NCBI GenBank assembly: GCA_964552655.1
Contig: CAZKHG010000026.1
Location: 1-42,864 of the forward strand
Source of the DNA: CAZKHG01 sp964552655
Lineage (GTDB): Bacteria > Bacteroidota > Bacteroidia > Bacteroidales > Tenuifilaceae
Length of the DNA: 42,864 nt
Direction of reading: 5' to 3'
Part shown: in pieces, positions 25,515 to 34,304 of the stretch
Numbering within the stretch: position 1 is the first letter of the stretch
How the letters are laid out: each line of letters begins with the position of its first letter
Program-made: the position numbers and the translations under genes
The notes under the pieces: model-generated
Told to the model about the DNA's origin: nothing
The model's database searches: none
Seen by the model: only the letters and a program-made list of their open reading frames with translations

Positions 25515-26753
25515 ATGAATTCATCAAAGTTTATATATAAGTGTACAAACTGCGGAAAAGAATATTCTACCAATGAAGTGATATACCTGTGTTCTTCATG
25601 CTCAGCATCTAATAATAACACCGAACCTCCAAAGGGTGTTTTAAAAATCTTTTACGATTACCAAAGTATCCGGTTTTCAAATACAGGATTTAACGGGTTG
25701 AAGGTAAAAAATTATATAGATTTATTACCCATTCTGAGTATCAAAAGTTTACCTTATCTAAAGATTGGCAACACACCTTTGTATAAAATCAATCAGTTGG
25801 ATGAAAGGGAACTTAATTATGGTTTATTCCTGAAAGATGATTCCCAGAACCCGACATTTTCCTTTAAGGATCGGGCATCTGCTTTAGTATCAGCGTTTGC
25901 CAGGGAGCGAAAGCTGAATACGATAGTGGCTGCCTCTACCGGGAATGCGGGCTCTTCGCTGGCGGGTATTTGTGCATCGCAACGCCAACAGGCAATTATA
26001 ATGGTTCCTGAAAAAGCCCCTATCGCAAAGCTCACCCAAATTATCATGTACGGTGCAAAAATTGTCCCGGTTAAAGGTACTTACGATGATGCCTTTGATT
26101 TAAGCGTGAAGGCTACGGAGGAGTTTGGCTGGTATAACCGCAATACTGCCTACAACCCGCTAACGATCGAGGGGAAAAAAACGGTTTCGTTTGAGCTCTT
26201 CGATCAGCTGAAATACAAAGTTCCTGACAGAATTTTTGTCCCGGTTGGTGATGGAGTAATCATTTCAGGGGTTTATAAGGGTTTTGAGGATTTACTCCTC
26301 CTTAACCTGATCGAAAAAATGCCTACCATTGTGGCCGTTCAGTCAAAAGGTAGCGATAATCTGGTCAGAAATATAAGCCAAAAAGATTTTAGAATAGTTC
26401 CGAGCACCACCCTTGCCGATTCCATTTCGGTTGATATTCCCCGGAATTTTTACATGGCGCAGCAATTCATTCAGAAGTACCAGGGCGAAATATTCACAGT
26501 AACCGATGATGAAATACTGCATGCATCGTCTATTCTGGCAAAAAACACAGGTATTTTCACCGAACCGGCAGCATCAACCGCATTTGCCGGGTTGATTTCT
26601 TACCAGAAAAGTGGTAAAATTGCTGAGAAGTCCAATAATGTGGTACTGCTCACCGGAAGCGGGTTAAAGGATTTAAAATCTGTAAGTAACATGGTAAAAA
26701 TGCCTGAATCAACTGAGCCAAAAATTGAAAATCTGAAAAAAATATTTTCATGA
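25515..26753 (+). CDS. Threonine-synthase-like PLP enzyme with N-terminal zinc ribbon
   Basis: A 412-residue fold-type II PLP enzyme. Cys10, Cys13, Cys26 and Cys29 form a zinc ribbon. Lys118 in FSFKDR is the PLP lysine, STGNAGSSLAG the substrate loop, VPVGDGVIISG the phosphate loop, and LLTGSGLKD the C-terminal loop. It would be annotated as threonine synthase by similarity. However, the operon has no homoserine kinase or dehydrogenase and all neighbours are catabolic, so a lyase or aminotransferase-like elimination on a diamino or hydroxyamino acid is more plausible. It lies 26 bp after the first PLP gene and overlaps the hydroxylase gene by 4 bp (ATGA). Confidence 0.78.
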   Translation: MNSSKFIYKCTNCGKEYSTNEVIYLCSSCSASNNNTEPPKGVLKIFYDYQSIRFSNTGFNGLKVKNYIDLLPILSIKSLPYLKIGNTPLYKINQLDERELNYGLFLKDDSQNPTFSFKDRASALVSAFARERKLNTIVAASTGNAGSSLAGICASQRQQAIIMVPEKAPIAKLTQIIMYGAKIVPVKGTYDDAFDLSVKATEEFGWYNRNTAYNPLTIEGKKTVSFELFDQLKYKVPDRIFVPVGDGVIISGVYKGFEDLLLLNLIEKMPTIVAVQSKGSDNLVRNISQKDFRIVPSTTLADSISVDIPRNFYMAQQFIQKYQGEIFTVTDDEILHASSILAKNTGIFTEPAASTAFAGLISYQKSGKIAEKSNNVVLLTGSGLKDLKSVSNMVKMPESTEPKIENLKKIFS

Positions 26754-29302
26754 TTACCTACTTTCTCAACGGTATTAAAAGAACGTTCGCAGGTGATATC
26801 GAAGAAACTTTACTGGATCATCTCAGGCTAGAACTTAAGCTGACAGCCGCCAAGGATGGGTGCTCAGGCCAGGGTGTATGCGGGGCATGCACAGTTGAGA
26901 TTGAAGGAAAACCAAAACTTGCCTGCCGAACAAAGATGAAAGAATTAGAGGGGGCTGAAATTGTTACAGCAGAAGGTTTGCCTAAGGAATTCAGAGAATC
27001 GATAGCTAAGAATTTTGCCCAAAAAGGGGCTGTGCAGTGCGGGTTCTGCTCCCCGGGCATGATTATGCGGGCAAAAGGGCTTTACAATGTGAATAAAATC
27101 CCTTCCCGGATTGATATAGTTAAGGCAATCACACCAAATATCTGCCGGTGCACTGGTTATGTTAAGATTGTTGATGCCATTGACTCTGCTTTCAAAGAGC
27201 TGAATGGTGAAAATTCAAAATCAACAGGAAATTCAGCGCTTATTGGTCAGCCCTATCCTAAATACCAGGCCGTTGAAACTGCTTTGGGTGAAAGAGATTT
27301 TGTTGATGACATGCACTTTGACGGAATGTTTTACGGAGCATTAAAGTTCAGCGACCACCCCAGGGCAAGGGTTTTAAAGGTTTACACTGAAGATGCCGAA
27401 AAGTTTGAAGGTGTTATCCGGGTTTTTACTGCAAAAGATATTCCCGGCGATAGGATGATTGGGATTATCCCAATTCAGGATTGGCCCATGATGGTTGGCG
27501 AGGGTGAAATAACTCGCTACATCGGCGATGTGATTGCAGGCGTGGTTGCCAGAAATGAGGCTATTGCCCGTAAAGCAATCGAACTTATTAGGGTAGAATA
27601 TGAAGTATTAGAAGCAGTAACCGAAGTTCTGGAGGCAATTAAACCCAATAGTGTTCAAGTTCATGAAGGCAGATCAAATGTTCTCGAAACCTGCAGCATT
27701 CGCTTTGGCGATGTTGAAAAAGCTTTCGGCGAAGCTGCATTTGTTTCCAGCGGAATCTACCAGACACAACGAATTGAGCATGCTTTCCTCGAAACTGAAA
27801 CGGCGGTTGCTTTGCCTGAAGGCGATGGTATTCGCCTTTATAGCCAGGGACAAGGTGCCTATGTTGACAGAAAACTTGTTGCAAAAGTGTTGGGACTACC
27901 GGAAGAAAAGGTTAAAGTTGTTCAGGTTCAAAATGGAGGCGGTTTTGGAGGGAAGGAGGACTTGACGGTACAGGGTCATGCCTCGCTTTTTGCATATCTG
28001 CTAAAACAACCTGTGAAAGTTCATCTCACACGAGAAGATTCTATAATAATGCACCCTAAACGTCATCCGGTATGGATGGATATCAGCCTGGCGTGTGACA
28101 AAAGCGGAAAATTTACAGCCGTAAAACTCAACGCAATTGGCGATACTGGTGCATATGCATCAGTAGGAACAAAAGTGATGGAACGAGTGGTTGGACATGC
28201 CACAGGGGGTTATTCCGTACCTGCTGTTGATGTGAAGGCTGATACTGTATATACCAATAATATTCCAAGCGGGGCAATGCGTGGTTTTGGAGTGCCACAG
28301 ATCATATTTGCAGTGGAAAGTTGTATCGATGAACTTTGTAAAATGGGTGGTTTCGATCGCTGGCAGATACGTTATGATAACGCGCTTGAGGACGGTAAAA
28401 CAACTGCTGCTGGTCAGGTATTACGAGGTGTTGGGTTGAAAAAAACCTTGCTGGCAGTGAAAGATCAGTTCAGAAACGCAAAATACGCTGGAATTGCATG
28501 TGGAATTAAAAATACCGGAGTTGGCAACGGAATGGTGGATGACAGCGAGGTTAAAATTCATATCGTATCTGAAAAAAAGGTGATCATTCATCATGGCTGG
28601 ACCGAAATGGGACAAGGCGTTCATACAATGGCCATCCAGACCTTGCATCAGGAAACCGGGATCGATCCTGAAATTATCGAGGTAAAGGTTGAAACTGATG
28701 CTGAACTTCCAACAGGAATGACCACTTCCTCCAGGGCTACAGCATTAGTGGCTAATGCTATAATTGATGCATCAAAAAGAATAAAAGAGGATCTGAATCA
28801 GGCATCGCTAAATCAACTTTCAGGCAGGGTTTACAAAGGCAAGTTTGTATGCGACTGGACCTGCAAACCCGGGACAGATACAAAAGAACCGGTGATCCAT
28901 TTTGCTTACGGATATGCAACCCAGGTAGCAATCCTTAACGATGATGGCAAAATTGTAAAGCTGATTGCAGCACACGATGTTGGGAAAGTAATGAACCAGA
29001 TGCTTTTTGAAGGGCAAATAGAAGGAGCACTACACATGGGAATGGGTTATGCCCTGACAGAAGATTTGCCTTTGAAGGATGGCAGGCCGGTTAGTTTAAA
29101 ATTCAAGGATTTAGGGATTCTTAGAGCCAACGAGATGCCGGAAATGGAAATAATTGCCATTGAAGAGAGAGATCCAGTTGGACCATACGGTGCAAAAGGG
29201 ATTGGGGAAATAGGGCTGGTACCAACAGCTGCTGCAATTGCAAATGCATTTTATGCATTTGACGGGGTGAAAAGAACAAAACTTCCTATAAAAAGAAAAT
29301 AA
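26750..29302 (+). CDS. xdhD: XdhD-like molybdenum hydroxylase, fused [2Fe-2S] and Mo domains
   Basis: An 850-residue xanthine-dehydrogenase-family protein. N-terminal plant-type [2Fe-2S] ligands are Cys38, Cys44, Cys47 and Cys59; the second cluster uses Cys97, Cys100, Cys132 and Cys134. The molybdopterin part begins near residue 170, with QNGGGFGGKED, SGAMRGFGVPQ, GWTEMGQGVHTMAIQ and the catalytic Glu820 in GAKGIGEIGLVP. The FAD domain of true xanthine dehydrogenases is absent, as in E. coli XdhD, so electrons must leave through a separate protein not seen here. It probably oxidises or reduces a purine ring. It is coupled by ATGA overlap to the PLP gene; XdhC, its likely maturation factor, is at 36155. 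Whether it carries a labile selenium cannot be told. Confidence 0.88.
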   Translation: MITYFLNGIKRTFAGDIEETLLDHLRLELKLTAAKDGCSGQGVCGACTVEIEGKPKLACRTKMKELEGAEIVTAEGLPKEFRESIAKNFAQKGAVQCGFCSPGMIMRAKGLYNVNKIPSRIDIVKAITPNICRCTGYVKIVDAIDSAFKELNGENSKSTGNSALIGQPYPKYQAVETALGERDFVDDMHFDGMFYGALKFSDHPRARVLKVYTEDAEKFEGVIRVFTAKDIPGDRMIGIIPIQDWPMMVGEGEITRYIGDVIAGVVARNEAIARKAIELIRVEYEVLEAVTEVLEAIKPNSVQVHEGRSNVLETCSIRFGDVEKAFGEAAFVSSGIYQTQRIEHAFLETETAVALPEGDGIRLYSQGQGAYVDRKLVAKVLGLPEEKVKVVQVQNGGGFGGKEDLTVQGHASLFAYLLKQPVKVHLTREDSIIMHPKRHPVWMDISLACDKSGKFTAVKLNAIGDTGAYASVGTKVMERVVGHATGGYSVPAVDVKADTVYTNNIPSGAMRGFGVPQIIFAVESCIDELCKMGGFDRWQIRYDNALEDGKTTAAGQVLRGVGLKKTLLAVKDQFRNAKYAGIACGIKNTGVGNGMVDDSEVKIHIVSEKKVIIHHGWTEMGQGVHTMAIQTLHQETGIDPEIIEVKVETDAELPTGMTTSSRATALVANAIIDASKRIKEDLNQASLNQLSGRVYKGKFVCDWTCKPGTDTKEPVIHFAYGYATQVAILNDDGKIVKLIAAHDVGKVMNQMLFEGQIEGALHMGMGYALTEDLPLKDGRPVSLKFKDLGILRANEMPEMEIIAIEERDPVGPYGAKGIGEIGLVPTAAAIANAFYAFDGVKRTKLPIKRK

Positions 29303-29304
29303 TA

Positions 29305-29362
29305 TTTAAACACTAAGACACGACGACACTAGGTGTATTAACTTTGCGTCTTTGCGTTTAAA
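29305..29362. repeat. Palindromic dispersed repeat, copy 1
   Basis: TTTAAACACTAAGACA (29305-29320) and TTTAAACGCAAAGACGC read from the other strand (29362-29346) form imperfect inverted ends of a 58-bp element between xdhD and ssnA. It is homologous, in opposite orientation, to the element at 32944-33018: over 29 bp at one end about 23 positions agree. No protein is encoded. Confidence 0.7.
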
Positions 29363-29377
29363 TTAACATATAGAGGT

Positions 29378-30652
29378 ATGCCCATTCTGTTAAAACATGC
29401 TACCTATATCGACTGGAAAACCCTGGAATTCAGCCGGGGGAATATTCTCGTTGAGGAAAATAACGATTCAATCAGGTTTGTCGAAAACCCCGAATCCATA
29501 GCAAAAAACCCTGATCTTGAGGTATTGGACTGCTCCGGGAAGCTGGTTACAAAATCCTTTGGCATTGGGCACCATCATGCCTATTCAGCATTGGCACGTG
29601 GAATGGGTGCTCCAATAAAGAATCCTACTAACTTTTACGAGATTCTTCAATACGTATGGTGGACTCTTGATAAATGCCTTGATCTGGAAATGATCGAATC
29701 AAGTGCTCTGGTAACTGCAATCGCTTGTGCAAAAGCTGGTTCAACCTTTGTAATTGATCATCATGCTTCTCCAAATGCTGTAAAAGGGTCATTGGGAACA
29801 ATTGCCAAGGCATTTGACAAAGTTGGTGTTTCGCACCTTTTATGCTACGAGATTTCCGATCGCGATGGGTTTAAAGTATCAAAAGAAGGGCTTGAGGAAA
29901 CTGAATCTTACCTAAGTAATCATCAGGGTTTGGTGGGATTACATGCATCATTTACAGTTAACGATAATACGCTGGAACAGGCGGTTGATCTAATAAGTAG
30001 GTTCAATTCAGGAATACACATTCATGTTGCCGAAGACACTTATGATCAAGATTTTACCATGAAAAAATATGGTAAACGAGTTGTAACCCGGTTAAATGAA
30101 TTTGGTGCGCTTAAATCACCCAAAACAATTTTAGGTCATTGTTTACATCTCGATGAGGATGAAAAAGATATTATAAGAAACTCACCCTGCTGGGTGGTTC
30201 AAAACACAGAGAGCAATTTGAATAATAATGTTGGGTATTTCAATAGTGAGCATCTGGGTAATAACATAATGCTTGGTACTGATGGAATGCATAGTGATAT
30301 GCTGCAAAGCGCAAAAGCAGCCTTTTTTGTGGGGCAAGGGTTCGATTCTATCTCCTACCCTTCTGTTTACGAACGTTTCAGAAATGTTCATCGGTACATC
30401 AATGCAAATGGGTTTATAGGCGATGGGGACAACAACCTGGTTGTTCTGGATTATGATTCGCCCACTGAAATCAACCAGCATAATTTTTATAGCCATTTCC
30501 TATTCGGGTTAAATTCCAGTCATGTAAGAGATGTTATTTCTAAAGGAAAATTAATCGTTCATAATCGACAGATTACTACCGTTAACGAGGCTGAAATACT
30601 GCAAATATCCAAAGAGAGAGCAAACAAACTTTGGAAAAAGATGCAGGGGTAA
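29378..30652 (+). CDS. ssnA: SsnA-type amidohydrolase
   Basis: A 424-residue metal-dependent amidohydrolase of the SsnA/chlorohydrolase branch. Metal ligands and active-site segments: GIGHHHAYSALARGMG (His65-His67), IDHHASPNA, IHIHVAEDTYD, ILGHCLHLDEDE and LGTDGMHSDML. Members deaminate or hydrolyse ring C-N bonds in purine-like compounds. In E. coli and anaerobic gut bacteria ssnA lies in the same cluster as xdhD, hyuA and ygeW, which supports the symbol. It follows xdhD in the same direction, separated by a palindromic repeat. The exact substrate is not established by sequence. Confidence 0.88.
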   Translation: MPILLKHATYIDWKTLEFSRGNILVEENNDSIRFVENPESIAKNPDLEVLDCSGKLVTKSFGIGHHHAYSALARGMGAPIKNPTNFYEILQYVWWTLDKCLDLEMIESSALVTAIACAKAGSTFVIDHHASPNAVKGSLGTIAKAFDKVGVSHLLCYEISDRDGFKVSKEGLEETESYLSNHQGLVGLHASFTVNDNTLEQAVDLISRFNSGIHIHVAEDTYDQDFTMKKYGKRVVTRLNEFGALKSPKTILGHCLHLDEDEKDIIRNSPCWVVQNTESNLNNNVGYFNSEHLGNNIMLGTDGMHSDMLQSAKAAFFVGQGFDSISYPSVYERFRNVHRYINANGFIGDGDNNLVVLDYDSPTEINQHNFYSHFLFGLNSSHVRDVISKGKLIVHNRQITTVNEAEILQISKERANKLWKKMQG

Positions 30653-30773
30653 CTAATTTACTATTCAAGAAAGGTAATTAAGACTAAAGAACAGCATCAA
30701 AACTTCATAATTTTAAATCGTTAATCCTTATTCATAATTTACCCATAATCTAATTTATAACAATAAATAGCCA

Positions 30774-31397
30774 ATGAATTCAGAGATTTTACAGTGGGTT
30801 GGATATGCTGCATCGGTGGTTATTGCAGTATCGTTAGCCGTTAGCTCAATCGTTAAGTTCAGGTGGTTAAATCTTTTCGGGGCGGGAGTTTTTTCAGCAT
30901 ATGGTTTTCTTATTGGTGCAATTCCCGTTGGTGTTCTAAACGGAATAATTGCCATAGTTGACATCTACTATCTTGTTATCATTTATGGTAAAAAAGATGT
31001 GTTTGAAACCCTGGAGATTCGTCCAGATAACAAGTATTTACTTCGATTTCTTGAGTACCATGATGCAGAAATACAAAAATTCTTCCCAGGTTTTTCATAT
31101 AAACCTGATATAAATACCGTTAGCTTTTTCATCCTAAGAAATATGGCAGTAGCCGGGCTTTACCTTGCTCATCGTGAAGAAGGAAACGTTCTTAAAGTAG
31201 GTCTTGACTATGTTATACCTGAATACCGTGACTTTAAGAACGGCAAATATGTTTACCTAAGGCTAAAAGACAGGTTTATTGATGCTGGTTTTAAAAGGGT
31301 ATTGGCAGAAGGGAAAAGTAAACAATATATTAAATACCTTAAGAAACTTGGTTTTAAAGAGAATGATGATAAGATGTTCATAAAGGATTTAGTTTAA
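30774..31397 (+). CDS. YgjV-like membrane domain fused to GNAT-like domain
   Basis: A 207-residue protein. The first 80 residues hold three hydrophobic helices (ILQWVGYAASVVIAVSLAVSS, split here by the rule; LNLFGAGVFSAYGFLIGAIP; VLNGIIAIVDIYYLVIIYG) matching the YgjV inner-membrane family. The rest (about 95-207) resembles a GNAT acetyltransferase: FFILRNMAVAGLYLAHREEG, LDYVIPEYRDF, and the closing KYLKKLGFKEND. No clear acetyl-CoA Q/RxxGxG/A loop is visible, so activity is uncertain. It lies inside the purine-type cluster between ssnA and hyuA, 121 bp after ssnA, but no member of the known E. coli cluster matches it. A terminator follows. Confidence 0.65.
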   Translation: MNSEILQWVGYAASVVIAVSLAVSSIVKFRWLNLFGAGVFSAYGFLIGAIPVGVLNGIIAIVDIYYLVIIYGKKDVFETLEIRPDNKYLLRFLEYHDAEIQKFFPGFSYKPDINTVSFFILRNMAVAGLYLAHREEGNVLKVGLDYVIPEYRDFKNGKYVYLRLKDRFIDAGFKRVLAEGKSKQYIKYLKKLGFKENDDKMFIKDLV

Positions 31398-31420
31398 AAT
31401 TGGAAACCCAATATATTCAT

Positions 31421-31449
31421 ATCCTCTTTGATAAATAAGGGGATTTTTA
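31421..31449 (+). terminator. Candidate terminator between the YgjV-like gene and hyuA
   Basis: ATCCTCTT (31421-31428) pairs with AAGGGGAT (31437-31444, one G-U pair) around an 8-base loop, followed by TTTTA and more T. If functional, hyuA must have its own promoter (TATATTTA is seen at 31456-31463). Confidence 0.5.
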
Positions 31450-31486
31450 TTTTGTATATTTATAAAGAATTTTCAAGCATAAGCCG

Positions 31487-32926
31487 ATGAGGACGCTAAT
31501 ACAAAATGGGACAATCGTCACATCCACAGAGCAATTCAAATCTGATATACTGATTAGCGACGGGAAGATTACAAAAATTGATAAACACATTTCAGCAAAG
31601 GGGATTGAAAAGGTCATAAATGCTGATAATAAGTTGATATTCCCCGGCGGCATCGATCCGCACGTACATTTTCACCTTCCTACCCCGGCAGGGTTTTCAT
31701 CGGATGATTTCTTAAGCGGTGGTATCGCTGCGCTTTATGGAGGAACAACAACCATAATCGACTTTGTGACACCAAAAAAAGGTCAATCATTACTTGATGC
31801 CTTGAACGAAAGAATTAAAGAAGCCAAGAACTGTCCCATTGATTATTCCTTCCACATAAGCCCTGTTGACTGGAGACTCAGTTCAGAACAGGAAATACAG
31901 GAATGTGTCAACCTAGGTTTCCCATCCTTTAAGATTTATTTGGCATATAAGGATTCTATCGGTCTGGATGATGAGGTAATTTTTAAAGTGATGAAAGCAG
32001 TTCGTAATTCCGGAGGATTAGTTACCGCTCATTGCGAAATGGGAGATGAAATAGATGTGAACAGAGATGCATTTTACGAAAAGCAACTGATCACTCCAAG
32101 AGATCATATGCTTTCGCGACCAGCACGTATGGAATCATCAGCTGTGAAACGTGCAGTTGATATGGCTGATCAGACAAATTGCCCACTATACATTGTTCAT
32201 GTATCTGCTGGTGAATCGATAAAATATATACATATGGCTCAACAAAGTGGACAAAAGGTCTATGCTGAAACTTGTCCGCAGTACTTGCTTTTGGATGAGT
32301 CAGCTTACATTGGTACTTTTGAACAAACAGCAAAATACGTGATTAGCCCACCTCTGCGGACAATTGAGGATTCTGCCGCACTTTGGGAAGGAATCCAAAA
32401 GAGCATTATTCAAACAGTCGGAACCGACCATTGTCCTTTCTCATTCAAACAAAAATCTGAAGGGATCAACGATTTTAGGAAAATCCCAAATGGTGCCGGT
32501 GGAGTTGAACATAGATTAACATTGTTATACACCTATGGTGTATTAAAGGATATAATTTCAATGAATAAACTAGTCGATATTTTCTCAACACAACCTGCAA
32601 AAATTTTTGGATTATACCCTCAGAAAGGAGAAATAGCAGTGGGTTCTGATGCTGATTTGGTAATCTGGGATCCTAATTTTGATTCAAAAATATCAGCAAA
32701 TACCCATCATTCTAAAGCCGATCAGAGCATTTACGAGGGATTTAATGTTAAAGGTCGTGCAAAGTATGTTATAAGTGGAGGTAATATATTAGTTGACAAT
32801 GGGATTTTAACTAAAAACTTGCCAATAGGTGATCTAATTCATCGAATGGTTCAAATAGATAATTCCACAGTTGTTAAATCTTCATCTAACGAAGATAGGC
32901 TATCAAATAATTGTGGTAGGGTTTAA
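31487..32926 (+). CDS. hyuA: Dihydropyrimidinase/D-hydantoinase family amidohydrolase
   Basis: A 479-residue cyclic amidohydrolase that opens hydantoin or dihydropyrimidine rings to the N-carbamoyl amino acid. Binuclear metal ligands: His59 and His61 in GGIDPHVHFH, carboxylated Lys149 in SFKIYLAY, His182 in TAHCEMGDE, His238 in YIVHVSAGES, and the Asp in GTDHCPF. Length and motifs are complete. Context (xdhD, ssnA, ygeW, ygeY) ties it to the hyuA of the purine/uric acid cluster, where it would act on a hydantoin-like ring breakdown product; the product would feed YgeW or YgeY. A palindromic repeat follows, then ygeW in convergent orientation. Confidence 0.92.
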   Translation: MRTLIQNGTIVTSTEQFKSDILISDGKITKIDKHISAKGIEKVINADNKLIFPGGIDPHVHFHLPTPAGFSSDDFLSGGIAALYGGTTTIIDFVTPKKGQSLLDALNERIKEAKNCPIDYSFHISPVDWRLSSEQEIQECVNLGFPSFKIYLAYKDSIGLDDEVIFKVMKAVRNSGGLVTAHCEMGDEIDVNRDAFYEKQLITPRDHMLSRPARMESSAVKRAVDMADQTNCPLYIVHVSAGESIKYIHMAQQSGQKVYAETCPQYLLLDESAYIGTFEQTAKYVISPPLRTIEDSAALWEGIQKSIIQTVGTDHCPFSFKQKSEGINDFRKIPNGAGGVEHRLTLLYTYGVLKDIISMNKLVDIFSTQPAKIFGLYPQKGEIAVGSDADLVIWDPNFDSKISANTHHSKADQSIYEGFNVKGRAKYVISGGNILVDNGILTKNLPIGDLIHRMVQIDNSTVVKSSSNEDRLSNNCGRV

Positions 32927-32943
32927 GGAAATAATTATAATAC

Positions 32944-33018
32944 TTAAACGCTAAGACGCTAAGACACAAAGAAAAAAAGCAATAATTTCGCCTAGCGTCG
33001 TGGCGACTTAGCGTTTAA
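32944..33018. repeat. Palindromic dispersed repeat, copy 2
   Basis: TTAAACGCTAAGACGC (32944-32959) and TTAAACGCTAAGTCGC read from the other strand (33018-33003) agree at 15 of 16 positions. They bound a 75-bp element that fills most of the space between convergent hyuA and ygeW. It is the better-preserved relative of the repeat at 29305-29362 and may also act as a bidirectional terminator. Confidence 0.8.
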
Positions 33019-33039
33019 ACATTCTCAAAATATTAGCAG

Positions 33040-34224
33040 TTAACCAACTCTCTTTCTGTTTCGTTCTAAAATTCCTTTAAGTACTTCGGCCGGATTCTCA
33101 AATCTATTAGTAAACATCATGGCAGCGATGATGTATGGCTTAAATCCAGCCTCCTGGTAGGTTTTAATTCGATAGTGCTCAAACGCAGCGGCACTTACTT
33201 CACCTTGTTTACATGAAACTCCGCTAATATCAGCAGGTAAACAATGCATATAAAGCGCATTGCCATTCTTGGTGGTTTTCATCTTAGCCTCATCGTACTC
33301 CCAGTTCATGAATTTAGCGTTATTTGCAAGACAAACTTGCTCCAAGTCCTTAAGACCGGTTTTATCGCCAACCATTAGAAGTTTTGTACGTTGCTGCATG
33401 ATATGGAATGGCGCCCAGCTTTTTGGGTAAACTATATCGGCATCCTTCATTGCTTCTTCCATTGAATGGCTTATGTTTAAAGAGCCACCGCTTTGCTGTG
33501 CGTTTTTCTTTGCAATATCAACAATCTCGGGGATCAGCCCGTATCCTTCCGGGTAAGCTAATTCAATGTTCATTCCAAAACGTGACATAAGTGCGATGAT
33601 TCCTTGAGGAACAGATAGTGGCTTACCGTAGCTTGGCGAGTAAGCCCAGCTCATCACAATCTTTTTACCTTTTAGATTCTCAAGAGAGCCATAAATATTC
33701 TGTAAGTGCATCAAATCGGCCATTGATTGCGTTGGATGATCCATATCGCACTGCAGGTTAACAATACCGGGACGAACAGGAAGAACTCCTTTTTCAAATC
33801 CTTCATCAAGAGCAGCACCAACTTCGCGCATGTATTTATTCCCCTCGCCCAGGAACATATCATCGCGGATGCCAATGAAATCGGACATGAATGAGATCAT
33901 GTTGGCTGTTTCCCTGACGGTTTCGCCGTGTGCAATCTGCGATTTCTCTTCGTCGAGGTCAGCAACAGCCAGTCCGAGCAGGTTACTTGCCGAGGCAAAC
34001 GAAAAGCGAGTTCGGGTTGAGTTATCGCGGAAATTGGAAATAGCCAAGCCCGAATCGAACACGCGTGGGGAGATATTCTGTGCACGCATCTCCTTTAGGA
34101 TGGCTGCAACCTCAAGTATAATCTTCAAATCCTGCTCTTTTTTCTCCCAAGTTAGAAGAAAATCTTTCTTGTAAAGTTCTGACTTGATTTTGCTTAGTCC
34201 TTCAATTTTTTCTTTTAGGTTCAT
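33040..34224 (-). CDS. ygeW: YgeW-type knotted carbamoyltransferase
   Basis: A 394-residue transcarbamylase of the YgeW family, related to ornithine and aspartate carbamoyltransferases and containing the trefoil knot of the acetylornithine/succinylornithine types. Carbamoyl-phosphate site: STRTRFSF (Ser69 to Phe76). Other motifs: VNLQCDMDHPTQSMADL, VMSWAYSPSYGKPLSVPQG and YMHCLPADISG. The true substrate of E. coli YgeW is not ornithine or aspartate; in purine-degrading clusters it likely transfers a carbamoyl group from a ureido compound to phosphate. It is downstream of ygeY on the same strand, now separated by a 500-bp inserted element whose 8-bp repeats lie directly before the start codon. 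Confidence 0.93.
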   Translation of the reverse strand: MNLKEKIEGLSKIKSELYKKDFLLTWEKKEQDLKIILEVAAILKEMRAQNISPRVFDSGLAISNFRDNSTRTRFSFASASNLLGLAVADLDEEKSQIAHGETVRETANMISFMSDFIGIRDDMFLGEGNKYMREVGAALDEGFEKGVLPVRPGIVNLQCDMDHPTQSMADLMHLQNIYGSLENLKGKKIVMSWAYSPSYGKPLSVPQGIIALMSRFGMNIELAYPEGYGLIPEIVDIAKKNAQQSGGSLNISHSMEEAMKDADIVYPKSWAPFHIMQQRTKLLMVGDKTGLKDLEQVCLANNAKFMNWEYDEAKMKTTKNGNALYMHCLPADISGVSCKQGEVSAAAFEHYRIKTYQEAGFKPYIIAAMMFTNRFENPAEVLKGILERNRKRVG

Positions 34225-34230
34225 TTATAG

Positions 34231-34283
34231 TTATTGAGTTATTGAGTTATTGAGTTATTGAGTTATTGAGTTATTGAGTTATT
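34231..34283. repeat. 8-bp tandem repeat TTATTGAG, six full copies plus a partial
   Basis: Six perfect TTATTGAG units (34231-34278) and a partial seventh form the left terminal repeat of the inserted element. They lie 6 bp from the ygeW start codon, in its 5' leader. Slippage here would alter the distance between any promoter and the start without changing the protein. Confidence 0.9.
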
Positions 34284-34304
34284 ACATTCAAGTTGTAGAG
34301 TAAT

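Noticed and set aside
25515..26753. Firm annotation as biosynthetic threonine synthase
   Set aside because: Motifs fit the wider fold family, but no threonine pathway gene is near and the gene is coupled to xdhD.
27639..29017. Open frames opposite and within xdhD
   Set aside because: They overlap a fully conserved hydroxylase gene and have no recognisable domains.
34231..34283. Short regular array that could be mistaken for a CRISPR
   Set aside because: Units are 8 bp and contiguous with no spacers; no cas genes are present.
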